Assembly (NCBI RefSeq): GCF_024195285.1
Contig: NZ_JALHBS010000049.1
Span: 1-61,051 of the forward strand
Direction of reading: 5' to 3'
Origin: Aurantimonas marianensis
Lineage (GTDB): Bacteria; Pseudomonadota; Alphaproteobacteria; Rhizobiales; Rhizobiaceae
DNA length: 61,051 bases
Shown here: in pieces, positions 8,538 through 15,883 of the stretch
Layout of the letters: every line of letters begins with the position of its first letter
Position numbering within the stretch: position 1 is the first letter of the stretch
Translations under genes and position numbers: made by a program
Notes under the pieces: model-generated
Told to the model about the DNA's origin: nothing
What the model saw: only the letters and a program-made list of their open reading frames with translations
Databases searched by the model: none

Positions 8538-8948
8538 TCAAACGACGGCGGCTCGCGCGCAATCGGAGCATAGTCCGTTGATCTCGATCGACGTGCGGCG
8601 CGGGCAAAACCCCTCGGCTTTCGCCCAACCGCGCAGTCGTTCCTCGACTACGGCATCGGAAAACTCCCAGACACGGGCGCATTGCTCGCATATCCCGAAG
8701 GCGATCGTGGCGCTCTCGTGATGATCGTGGGGATGGGCACAGGGCACGAACGCCTTCAAGCTGTCGAGGCGATGCACGACGCCGCGATCGAGCAGCGTGT
8801 CGAGGGCGCGGTAAACCTGCAGCGGCGCGCGGAAGCCCTCGTCGCGGAGCCGATCGAGGATCGTATAAGCGCTGAGCGGCTCTTCCGCCGCCTTCAGCGC
8901 GTCCAGGACCAGGGTCTGATTCCGGGTCAGTTTCGGCGCGGCGGTCAT
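8538..8948 (-). CDS. zur: Fur-family zinc uptake regulator Zur
   Basis: This is a Fur-superfamily repressor, expected to bind znu promoters when loaded with zinc. The 136-residue protein has an N-terminal winged helix (residues 8-75, with the helix LSAYTILDRLRDEGFRAPLQVYRALD) and a C-terminal metal-binding dimerisation domain. The latter contains CAHPHDHHESATIAFGICEQC, with the structural CxxC completed by the C-terminal CSDC, so both zinc sites appear present. It is the last gene of znuC-znuB-zur; its ATG overlaps the znuB stop (ATGA). Two palindromes resembling Zur boxes lie in the znuC/znuA divergent region. Assignment as Zur and not Fur rests on this context and the Cys/His pattern. Confidence 0.92.
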   Translation of the reverse strand: MTAAPKLTRNQTLVLDALKAAEEPLSAYTILDRLRDEGFRAPLQVYRALDTLLDRGVVHRLDSLKAFVPCAHPHDHHESATIAFGICEQCARVWEFSDAVVEERLRGWAKAEGFCPRRTSIEINGLCSDCARAAVV

Positions 8949-9772
8949 GGCGTCGTCTTTCCGGCGGATTCGAACGACCGTCCGGCAAACGCCGGCACCG
9001 GCAGCAGGCTGGCGAGGAAGAGGACGAGCGCGGCGACGACGATCGACGGGCCGGACGGCGTGTCGAAATTCAGCGAGGCGAAGAGGCCGCCGGTCGAGGC
9101 GACCGCGCCGACGAAGGCGGCGAGAAGCGCCATCATCTCGGGTGTCGAAGCGAAGCGCCGCGCGGTCGCCGCCGGGATGATCAACAGCGCGGTGATCAGG
9201 AGGATGCCGACGATCTTCATGGCGATGGCGATGACCACCGCCATCAGCAGCATGAAGAGAAATCGCGAGCGTTCCGGCCGAAGCCCTTCGGCTTCGGCGA
9301 GCTCGGCGCTGACGGTGGCCGCTAGCAGCGAACGCCAAAGCAGCGCCAGACCGGCGAGGACGACGACGCCGCCACCGAAGATCGCGAGAAGGTCGACGCG
9401 GGAGACCGCCAGAATATCGCCGAACAGGAAGCCCATCAGGTCGATCCGCATCCAGGTCATGAAGGCGATGATGACCAGACCGAGAGCCAGGGTCGAATGG
9501 GACAGAATGCCGAGCAGCGCGTCGGTCGACAGCGCGCCACGCCGCTCGAGCAGCACAAGGGCGACGGCGACCAAAGCGGCGACCGCGAAGACGCCGAGCA
9601 TCAGATCGATTTCGAAGGCCGTCGACAGCGCCACGCCGAGCAGCGCCGAATGGGCCATGGTATCGCCGAAATAGGCCATGCGCCGCCAAACGACGAAGCA
9701 GCCGAGCGGGCCGGCGACCAGCGCGATGCCGATGCCGGCGAGAACGGCGCGGACGAAGAAATCATCGAACAT
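8945..9772 (-). CDS. znuB: zinc ABC transporter permease ZnuB
   Basis: This is the membrane permease of the high-affinity zinc importer, ABC-3 family. The 275-residue protein starts MFDDFFVRAVLAGIGIALVAGPLGCFVVWRRMAYFGDTMAHSALLGVAL; the RRMAYFGDTMAHSALLG block is the family signature. It has about 7-8 membrane segments. The ATG at 9772 was chosen because it overlaps the 3' end of znuC by 11 bp and gives the canonical N-terminus. Upstream in-frame codons lie inside znuC and show no homology. It is coupled by ATGA overlap to zur. Confidence 0.93.
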   Translation of the reverse strand: MFDDFFVRAVLAGIGIALVAGPLGCFVVWRRMAYFGDTMAHSALLGVALSTAFEIDLMLGVFAVAALVAVALVLLERRGALSTDALLGILSHSTLALGLVIIAFMTWMRIDLMGFLFGDILAVSRVDLLAIFGGGVVVLAGLALLWRSLLAATVSAELAEAEGLRPERSRFLFMLLMAVVIAIAMKIVGILLITALLIIPAATARRFASTPEMMALLAAFVGAVASTGGLFASLNFDTPSGPSIVVAALVLFLASLLPVPAFAGRSFESAGKTTP

Positions 9773-10655
9773 CGGCCGCCTCCCGATCCTTCGGACGATG
9801 GGATGCGGGTCCGTCATGGTCATGGCCCTGATCGTGAGCATGATCGTGACCGTCGCCGCCTTTCGGAAGGCTGCATTCGTCGCCGATCGTGCCGTCGGCG
9901 AAACGCACCCGCCCATCCGGCAGATGGGTGTGATCGTGATGGTGCGAATAGATTGCCAGCGTTTCGGAGGCGCGCGGGCCGAACATGCGCTGGTAGGCGG
10001 GCGAATTGGCGACCGATTGCGGCGACCCCTCGCAGCAGACATGGCCGTTGAGACAGATCACCGTGTCGGTCTTGGCCATCACCACATGCAGATCGTGCGA
10101 GATCAGCAGCACCGCGCATCCCTCGGCGTCGCGGATGTCGGAGATCAGGTCATAGAGCGCGATCTCGCCCGTGAAATCGACCCCCTGGACCGGCTCGTCC
10201 AGGACAAGCAGATCGGGCTTGCGGATCATCGCGCGGGCGAGCAACGCCCGCTGGAACTCGCCGCCGGACAGGCGATGCACCTCGGCCTTGGCAAGATGGG
10301 CGATGCCGACGCGATGCAGCGCCTCGGCGACCGCCGCGCGCGAAGCCCGTACGGTCAGCGTCATCAGCCGCTCGACGCTGAGCGGCAGCGTCCAGTCGAT
10401 GCTCAGCTTCTGCGGCACGTAGCCGACCGTCAGCCGGTTCGCCCTACGGACCGTGCCCTCGTCGGGCTTCAAGATGCCGATCGCGGTCTTGGCGGTCGTC
10501 GATTTGCCGGAGCCATTCGGGCCGATCAGCGTGACGATCTCGCCCCGGCGCAGCGCCAGGTCGACGCCGCGCACCATCCAGCCGCCGGAGCGGCGCACAC
10601 CGACGCCGCGCATTGCGACGAGGGTCGAGTCGTCAAAAGAGGAACGAGTGGTCAT
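9762..10655 (-). CDS. znuC: zinc ABC transporter ATP-binding protein ZnuC
   Basis: This is the ATPase subunit of the zinc importer. The 297-residue protein shows Walker A GPNGSGKST (about residues 44-52), a Q-loop, the signature LSGGEFQR and Walker B LLVLDEP followed by the H-loop LLISHDLH. The C-terminal extension of about 60 residues is very rich in His and Asp (YSHHHDHTHLPD and HDHAHDQGHDHD), a likely zinc-binding tail seen in some ZnuC proteins. It is the first gene of znuC-znuB-zur, transcribed divergently from znuA. Confidence 0.94.
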   Translation of the reverse strand: MTTRSSFDDSTLVAMRGVGVRRSGGWMVRGVDLALRRGEIVTLIGPNGSGKSTTAKTAIGILKPDEGTVRRANRLTVGYVPQKLSIDWTLPLSVERLMTLTVRASRAAVAEALHRVGIAHLAKAEVHRLSGGEFQRALLARAMIRKPDLLVLDEPVQGVDFTGEIALYDLISDIRDAEGCAVLLISHDLHVVMAKTDTVICLNGHVCCEGSPQSVANSPAYQRMFGPRASETLAIYSHHHDHTHLPDGRVRFADGTIGDECSLPKGGDGHDHAHDQGHDHDGPASHRPKDREAADVR

Positions 10656-10697
10656 TCGATGCCCGAAAACGATGGCTTGCGGAGACTTATGCCAAAC

Positions 10698-10710
10698 GTT
10701 ATAGCATTAC
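10698..10710. promoter_or_regulatory. Zur box 1 (znuC/znuA divergent region)
   Basis: GTTATAGCATTAC matches 10 of 12 defined positions of the GTTATA-N-TATAAC core known for Gram-negative Zur. It lies between the divergent znuC and znuA starts, about 43 bp upstream of znuC. With the second site it forms a larger inverted arrangement, since the two boxes are near-reverse-complements of each other. Confidence 0.7.
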
Positions 10711-10721
10711 ACAACCGGTAC

Positions 10722-10734
10722 GTAATGACATAAC
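10722..10734. promoter_or_regulatory. Zur box 2 (znuC/znuA divergent region)
   Basis: GTAATGACATAAC is the reverse complement of box 1 at 11 of 13 positions and matches 9 of 12 positions of the GTTATA-N-TATAAC core. It is centred 24 bp from box 1 and about 60 bp upstream of the chosen znuA start. One box per divergent promoter, or cooperative binding of two Zur dimers, are both plausible. Confidence 0.65.
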
Positions 10735-10793
10735 ATATCAACGCTGGCGCCCGAGCGCGCGCCGAAATGTGTATCGTCCAGAAAGATCCCGCC

Positions 10794-11744
10794 ATGCCGC
10801 TGCTTCGCCCGCTTTTTCTCGCCGCTGCCCTCTCCCTCCTTGTGCCCACCGTCCAGGCGCGCGACTCCGGCTCCGCGTCCGCCGTGGTCGCCTCGATCAA
10901 ACCGATCCATTCGCTGGTCGCCGGCGTCATGGAGGGCGTCGGCGAGCCGGCGCTGATCGTCGAGGGCGCCGGCTCACCGCACACCTATCGGATGAAGCCG
11001 TCGGAGGCCGAGGCGCTCCAATCCGCCGATATCGTCTTCTGGGCCGGCGCCTATCTGGAGACGTTTCTGGTCAAGCCGCTCGCAACGCTCGGGGCGCAAG
11101 CGAAAAGCGTCGAGCTGGTCGATGCGCCGGGCGTCGACAAATTATCGTTGCGAGAGGGCGGGCCGTTCGAGGCCGACGCACACGAGGACGAAAGCGCCAG
11201 CGAGGCGGCGCACGAAGACGAGCAGTTCGACACGCATGTCTGGCTCGACCCGGTGAACGCCAAGGCGATGGTCGGCGCGATCGAGACGGCGCTCACCTCC
11301 GCCGACCCTGCCCATGCCGAGATCTACGCGGCCAATGCCGACAAGCTCGAGGCGCGACTGGACGGGCTGATCGCGGAGGTCGAGGCCGATCTCGCCGGCG
11401 TGAGGGGCAGACCCTTCATCGTCTTTCACGATGCCTATCAGTATTTCGAGCGCCGCTTCGCCATACCGGCCGCTGGCTCGATCACCGTCAGCCCGGAGAC
11501 GCCCCCGGGCGCGCGGCGGGTCGCCGCGCTTCAGGCCAAGGTGAAGGCGGTCGGCGCGACCTGCGTCTTCGCCGAGCCGCAATTCGAGCCGGCGCTGGTC
11601 GACGTGATCATCGAGGGCACCGATGCAAAGGCGGGTGTGCTCGATCCGGAAGGCGCCGCCCTGAAGGATGGTCCGGAGCTCTATTTCGAGCTGATCGGTA
11701 ACCTCGCGGCCTCGCTGAAAGACTGTCTTTCGTCGGAAAATTGA
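10794..11744 (+). CDS. znuA: zinc ABC transporter substrate-binding protein ZnuA
   Basis: This is the periplasmic zinc-binding protein of the znu importer (cluster A-I). The protein begins MPLLRPLFLAAALSLLVPTVQA, a clear Sec signal peptide. An in-frame ATG nine codons upstream (10767) lacks an RBS and would place polar residues before the signal, so 10794 is preferred. Zinc-ligand regions are visible: KPIHSLVAGV, GAGSPHTYRMKPSEA, DTHVWLDP and VFHDAYQYFE. A short acidic loop with two His (EADAHEDESASEAAHEDE) replaces the long His-rich loop of some homologues. It is transcribed alone, divergent from znuCB-zur, probably under Zur control. Confidence 0.93.
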   Translation: MPLLRPLFLAAALSLLVPTVQARDSGSASAVVASIKPIHSLVAGVMEGVGEPALIVEGAGSPHTYRMKPSEAEALQSADIVFWAGAYLETFLVKPLATLGAQAKSVELVDAPGVDKLSLREGGPFEADAHEDESASEAAHEDEQFDTHVWLDPVNAKAMVGAIETALTSADPAHAEIYAANADKLEARLDGLIAEVEADLAGVRGRPFIVFHDAYQYFERRFAIPAAGSITVSPETPPGARRVAALQAKVKAVGATCVFAEPQFEPALVDVIIEGTDAKAGVLDPEGAALKDGPELYFELIGNLAASLKDCLSSEN

Positions 11745-11747
11745 GGC

Positions 11748-11765
11748 GGAACGCCGCAGCGTTCC
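11748..11765. terminator. hairpin between convergent znuA and liuC
   Basis: A perfect 7-bp stem GGAACGC / GCGTTCC with a CGCA loop lies 4 bp after the znuA stop. Flanking GGC and GCC can extend it with a bulge. It lies in the 39-bp gap between two converging genes. There is no T-tract on either strand, so the terminator call is tentative. Confidence 0.4.
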
Positions 11766-11783
11766 GTCCGCCGCCGGGCAACG

Positions 11784-12581
11784 TCAAACCTCGTCCCCCG
11801 TCGTAGCAAAGGCCGCCAAGCGCTTGTCGAAAAAGGCGCCGACGCCCTCAGGGGCATCGGCCGTCTCCCAAATATCGGCGAGGCGGCGAGCGGTCGCGGC
11901 GATCGTCGCCTCATCGATGACCGGACCGAGCGAACGGGCGAGTGCTTTTGCCCCCGCGACTGCGGTCGGCGAACAGGCGAGATAGGGCGCAATCTCGGCC
12001 TCGATGGCCGCGTCGAGATCGTCCGCCGGCAGTGCCTGGGCGAGAAGGCCGAGCGATACCGCTTCATCGGCGTCGAATAGCCGCGCCGACATGAACACCC
12101 GCCGGGCCCGCCCCTCGCCCATCCGGGCCAGCACGTAAGGCGAGATAGTCGCCGGAATCAGGCCGAGCTTCGTCTCCGTGAAGGCGAACCGCACTCCGTC
12201 GCTCGCGATCGCAACGTCGCAGACCGCGATCAAGCCAAGACCGCCGCCGAAGGCCTGGCCCTGGACGCGGCCGATCAACGGCTTCGGCATCTCGTTGAGG
12301 GCTTTGAGCATCCGCGCCAGCGCGGTCGCCTCAATGATTCGCTCTTCGCGGCTGGCGGCGAACTGCGCTCTCATCCAATTCAGGTCCGCCCCCGCGCAGA
12401 AGCTCTTGCCCTCGCCGGTGAGGACGACGACGCGCACGGCGGGGTTGGCGCCAAGCTTATCGGCCGCCTTCGCCAGTTCGGCGATCATCGCGGCATTCAT
12501 GGCGTTGTGCTTGTCCAGCCGCGCCAGCGTCAGCGTCGCCACGCCGCGCGCGTCGGTCTCGACGCGGATCGTTTCGGTCAC
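11784..12581 (-). CDS. liuC: methylglutaconyl-CoA hydratase (enoyl-CoA hydratase family)
   Basis: This is a crotonase-fold hydratase; in this operon the expected reaction is 3-methylglutaconyl-CoA to HMG-CoA, step 4 of leucine degradation. The 265-residue protein has the oxyanion-hole blocks SFCAGADLNWM (about residues 61-71) and QGQAFGGGLGLIAVCDVAIA, and the ETKLGLIPATISPYVLARMG segment characteristic of the AUH/LiuC branch. Its ATG overlaps the mccA stop (ATGA), so it is translationally coupled to the biotin-carboxylase subunit. HMG-CoA lyase, the next enzyme, is not in the window. Confidence 0.88.
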   Translation of the reverse strand: MTETIRVETDARGVATLTLARLDKHNAMNAAMIAELAKAADKLGANPAVRVVVLTGEGKSFCAGADLNWMRAQFAASREERIIEATALARMLKALNEMPKPLIGRVQGQAFGGGLGLIAVCDVAIASDGVRFAFTETKLGLIPATISPYVLARMGEGRARRVFMSARLFDADEAVSLGLLAQALPADDLDAAIEAEIAPYLACSPTAVAGAKALARSLGPVIDEATIAATARRLADIWETADAPEGVGAFFDKRLAAFATTGDEV

Positions 12582-14599
12582 TCGCCCGCTCCTTCGGCCG
12601 CTTGTCCCTCCGGCTCCAGCGCCAGCAAGAGCGCGCCGTCCTCGACCTGATCGCCGGGCGAAACCAGAAGCTCGGCAATCGTGCCGTCGCGTGGGCTCTT
12701 CAGCGTGTGCTCCATTTTCATGGCTTCCAGAACGATCAGCGCCTCGCCCTTCGTCACCGCGCCGCCGGCTTTGGCGGAAACCAGCTTGACCAGGCCCGGC
12801 ATCGGCGCGGCGATACTGTCGCCGCCCGCGCCCTCCTCGGCATGGGCACTGGCGCTCCAGCGGGCGAAGCGATGCGCCGCACCGTTAGCGAACACTGTGA
12901 CGGCCTCCGGCTCCCGGGCCAGCGTCACCTCGAAAATGCGGCCATCGAGCGACGGGCGCACAGCGTCGCCCTCCACTGCCACGAGATCAAGGTTCAGGGT
13001 GGTCTCTCCGGCATCCACGGCGAAACGGCCGTCGCCGCGATCGGCAACCGCCACGTCACGGCGCCCGCCCTCCCCGTTCTCGAACCGCGCCATCTGGCGG
13101 GCAACGCCCCAATTGCGAAAGCCGCGTAAACGCGCCCAGGGATCGTCACCGGCCGTAATAACGACAGGCTCCGCGAGATGACCGAGCTGCGCCAACGCGG
13201 CGATCGCAACGATTTCCGGCGGGGCCGGCGCGATTGCCGTCAGCGCCTCCTGGTCACGGCCGATCAGGCCGGTGTCGACATCGCCGCCGGCGAACCCCTC
13301 ATGCGCCGCGAGCCGGCCGAGAAACGCGACATTGGTGACCGAGCCGGCGATGCGGGTTTCGGCCAAAGCCCTGCGCAACAGCCCGAGCGCGCTCGCCCGA
13401 TCCGGGCCGTGGACGATCAGCTTGGCGATCATCGGGTCGTAATGCGGCGTGATCCGGTCGCCCGCACAAACGCCGGTGTCGATCCGAACCCCCTCGCCCG
13501 CCGGAAAGCTGAGATGGGTCAGCGTACCGGTCGCCGGCAGGAAGCCGCGCCCCGCGTCCTCGGCATAGATTCGCGCCTCGAAGGCATGACCGGAGAACGC
13601 CAGATCGTCTTGGTTGAACGGTAACGCCTCGCCGGCCGCGACGCGCAATTGCAGCTCGACAAGATCGAGGCCGGTTATGGCCTCGGTGACCGGATGCTCG
13701 ACCTGCAGCCGCGTGTTCATCTCCATGAACCAGAAGCGGTCGGGCCTGAGACCGTCGGAGGCGTCGACGATGAACTCGATCGTGCCCGCGCCCGCATAAC
13801 CGATCGCCTTGGCGGCTCTGACCGCCGCCTCCCCCATCGCGGCGCGCATTTCGGGCGTCATGCCTGGCGCCGGCGCTTCCTCGATCACCTTCTGGTGGCG
13901 GCGCTGCAAGGAACAGTCGCGCTCGAAGAGATGCACCGCATTGCCGTGGCTGTCGCCGAACACCTGAATCTCGATATGTCGCGGCTTTTCGACATATTTC
14001 TCGATCAGGCAGTGCGGGTCGCCGAAAGACGCGTCCCCCTCGCGCCGGGCGCCTTCGAGGGCAGCGCGGAATTCCCCCGGATCGTCGACGCGGCGCATGC
14101 CCTTGCCGCCACCGCCGGCCCGGGCCTTGATCAGCACCGGATAGCCGATTTGCTCGGCCTCGCCGGCGAGGAAATCGGGATTCTGCTCCTCGCCGTGATA
14201 GCCTGGAACCACCGGCACGCCGGCGTCGTGCATCAGCTTCTTGGCGGCGTCCTTGAGGCCCATCGCCCGGATCGCCGAAGCCGACGGGCCGACGAAGATC
14301 AGCCCCGCCACTTCGACCGCCGCAACGAAATCCGGATTCTCGGACAGGAAGCCGTAGCCGGGGTGGATCGCCTCCGCGCCGGTCCGCCTGGCCGCCGCGA
14401 TGATGCGCTCACCCTTGAGGTAGCTCTCGCCGACCGGCGCCGGGCCGATATGCACCGCCTCGTCGGCCATTTCGACATGCAGCGCGTTGCGGTCGGCGTC
14501 GGAAAACACCGCGACGGTGCGGATGCCGAGCCGTTTTGCGGTGCGGGTGACCCGGCAGGCGATCTCGCCGCGATTGGCGATCAGGAGGTTGGTGAACAT
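12578..14599 (-). CDS. mccA: methylcrotonyl-CoA carboxylase biotin-containing subunit
   Basis: This is the alpha subunit of 3-methylcrotonyl-CoA carboxylase (LiuD), which carries biotin carboxylase and biotin carrier functions. The 673-residue protein begins FTNLLIANRGEIACRV. It contains the ATP-grasp glycine-rich loop KARAGGGGKGMR, the EKYVEKPRHIEIQVFGD region and EMNTRLQVEHPVTE. It ends with a biotinyl domain in which the acceptor Lys is about residue 628 in EAMKMEH. The start has a good RBS (ACAGGAG). It sits between a PIN-toxin gene (3 bp upstream) and liuC (4-bp overlap). The partner carboxyltransferase mccB is about 1.3 kb upstream, separated by three inserted genes. Confidence 0.94.
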   Translation of the reverse strand: MFTNLLIANRGEIACRVTRTAKRLGIRTVAVFSDADRNALHVEMADEAVHIGPAPVGESYLKGERIIAAARRTGAEAIHPGYGFLSENPDFVAAVEVAGLIFVGPSASAIRAMGLKDAAKKLMHDAGVPVVPGYHGEEQNPDFLAGEAEQIGYPVLIKARAGGGGKGMRRVDDPGEFRAALEGARREGDASFGDPHCLIEKYVEKPRHIEIQVFGDSHGNAVHLFERDCSLQRRHQKVIEEAPAPGMTPEMRAAMGEAAVRAAKAIGYAGAGTIEFIVDASDGLRPDRFWFMEMNTRLQVEHPVTEAITGLDLVELQLRVAAGEALPFNQDDLAFSGHAFEARIYAEDAGRGFLPATGTLTHLSFPAGEGVRIDTGVCAGDRITPHYDPMIAKLIVHGPDRASALGLLRRALAETRIAGSVTNVAFLGRLAAHEGFAGGDVDTGLIGRDQEALTAIAPAPPEIVAIAALAQLGHLAEPVVITAGDDPWARLRGFRNWGVARQMARFENGEGGRRDVAVADRGDGRFAVDAGETTLNLDLVAVEGDAVRPSLDGRIFEVTLAREPEAVTVFANGAAHRFARWSASAHAEEGAGGDSIAAPMPGLVKLVSAKAGGAVTKGEALIVLEAMKMEHTLKSPRDGTIAELLVSPGDQVEDGALLLALEPEGQAAEGAGE

Positions 14600-14602
14600 G
14601 GT

Positions 14603-15040
14603 CTACTCCTGTCCGAACTCGAGATCGTCGAAGGCTATCCGCCGCATGATGCCCGGCATACGCACCCGCCTGTCGGAACTGAGGAAAACCGTGCACTCAG
14701 CATCGATGGCACAGGCGATATGGATCGCGTCCGGCAATTTCGCGTCCGTCGCCGCCCGCACTTGCGCGGCCTTGATCATGACGCCACGGGACAGCGGAAC
14801 AAGCGGCAAGGTCCGGCGACCATTCAAAAAATCGAGGAGCGTGGAAATCGCCGCCGTGTCCAGGTCGCGAAACGGCTTCACGAGACATTCCGAAAGCGCC
14901 ATCTCGCTGGACGTCGCGAAGACCCGCCCCGCGTCGACACTCGCCAGAAAAGAATGCTGCGCGGCGTTCAGAGTTTGCCCGCATTCGACGATGGCAATGA
15001 CGGTATTGGCATCGAGGTAATATCGCTCCTCGGCTGTCAC
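14603..15040 (-). CDS. PIN-domain toxin (VapC/FitB type)
   Basis: This is a predicted ribonuclease toxin of a type II module. The product has the four acidic PIN positions: Asp in YYLDANTVI at the N-terminus, Glu in ALSECLVKPF, Asp in KLPDAIHIACA and Asp in LSSDRR. A GTG start at 15040 overlaps the antitoxin stop (GTGA), giving about 145 residues. An ATG at 15055 is also possible but would overlap the antitoxin by 19 bp. The gene ends 3 bp before the mccA ATG, so toxin and carboxylase subunit are on the same transcript. Confidence 0.85.
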   Translation of the reverse strand: MTAEERYYLDANTVIAIVECGQTLNAAQHSFLASVDAGRVFATSSEMALSECLVKPFRDLDTAAISTLLDFLNGRRTLPLVPLSRGVMIKAAQVRAATDAKLPDAIHIACAIDAECTVFLSSDRRVRMPGIMRRIAFDDLEFGQE

Positions 15041-15282
15041 CCCCTGTCTTCCCATTCGTCGCGCAGTGCCCGGATATCCGCGACGATCTCCTCGACAGTC
15101 CGGTTGCTCGGAGCCGATCCCGCGAGCGAAAGAAGCGAACGCCGTTCCAGGTTCGGCTCGCGCGCGGATTTTTCGAGAAGTTCCCGGATCTCCGCCTCCG
15201 TCGAACGCTTGTTCGCCTTCGCGCGGGCCTTCAGGGTCTCAAGGACGTCGTCGTCCAGCTTTCGCACCGTGATCTGTGCCAT
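15037..15282 (-). CDS. FitA-like ribbon-helix-helix antitoxin
   Basis: This is the antitoxin partner of the adjacent PIN toxin. The 81-residue product starts MAQITVRKLDDDVLETLKARAKANKRSTEAEIRELLEK in outline: an N-terminal beta strand followed by two helices as in FitA/Arc-type RHH proteins, including the RSTEAEIR motif shared with FitA. The remainder is a toxin-neutralising tail (TVEEIVADIRALRDEW). The ATG at 15282 is preceded by a GGAGGTCGCG RBS. A palindrome 11 bp further upstream is the likely autoregulatory operator. Confidence 0.87.
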   Translation of the reverse strand: MAQITVRKLDDDVLETLKARAKANKRSTEAEIRELLEKSAREPNLERRSLLSLAGSAPSNRTVEEIVADIRALRDEWEDRG

Positions 15283-15292
15283 CGCGACCTCC

Positions 15293-15321
15293 AAGTATGC
15301 TATCAGAATGATATCATACTT
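15293..15321. promoter_or_regulatory. palindromic operator of the FitAB-like module
   Basis: AAGTATGCTATC (15293-15304) and GATATCATACTT (15310-15321) form a 12-bp inverted repeat with one mismatch around AGAAT. The block is much more AT-rich than its surroundings and lies 11-39 bp upstream of the antitoxin start, overlapping where its promoter should be. It is a good candidate for binding by the RHH antitoxin complex. Confidence 0.75.
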
Positions 15322-15391
15322 GCCGTTCCTACGAAATGCGGAAGGCTTCATATCCTCATCAGCCAGAACCACGTCGTCTCAATCGCAATCG

Positions 15392-15883
15392 TCAGCGTCG
15401 GACGGGTTTTTCGCATCCGTCGGCAACCTTGAAATTTGTGGCGAAGTATCGGCCGGATTTAGCAATGCCCAACTGAACGGACGGCTTTTCCCTGATCACG
15501 ATCCGGGCTTCGGAAATTTGCGGCGAACCCTCGACAGCGTTGAACAGGCTGATTGCCGGCAGCATGTACTCCTTGCAGATTTCCGACAGTGGAGAATAGA
15601 TCTCGTCGTCGAGCGGCTCATTCAGGTTGACGTCGAAGTTGCGGCCACTGTCAAGAACGATCTCCAGACTTACGACAGGCTTGTCGCCAGATGTAATTCG
15701 AGACTTCGTCTGAAGAGCGATGATTTTCGCGGAAAGCTCGTCTAGAGGCCCGGTAATATCGCTCGCCAGGGATGGCGAGGCTGCATAGAGAGCGCCAAAA
15801 ATGCCCAAAACAGTTGCGACTCTCGATTTTCCGGTACCCACGACGATCCCTCCCGCTCTCATCCCGACTATGCCATGTCTCAC
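15392..15883 (-). CDS. small exported protein of unknown function
   Basis: I do not recognise this family. The 163-residue frame starts with GTG at 15883, overlapping the mccB stop (GTGA). An ATG start at 15862 (MRAGGIVVG) is equally possible. Residues about 17-41 form a signal peptide ([20 protein letters not shown]) with a likely cleavage site after LAS. The mature part is about 120 residues, mixed alpha/beta, with two Cys (SEICKEY and ADGCEKP near the C-terminus) that could form a disulfide. It lies between mccB and the PIN toxin module, so it belongs to the inserted segment of the liu operon. Base composition is slightly less GC-rich than mccA and mccB by eye. Confidence 0.6.
   Translation of the reverse strand: MRHGIVGMRAGGIVVGTGKSRVATVLGIFGALYAASPSLASDITGPLDELSAKIIALQTKSRITSGDKPVVSLEIVLDSGRNFDVNLNEPLDDEIYSPLSEICKEYMLPAISLFNAVEGSPQISEARIVIREKPSVQLGIAKSGRYFATNFKVADGCEKPVRR

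Noticed and set aside
13649-15745. A 698-codon plus-strand open frame opposite mccA and the toxin module
   Set aside because: Composition is typical of GC-rich shadow frames, there is no RBS, and known domains are on the minus strand.
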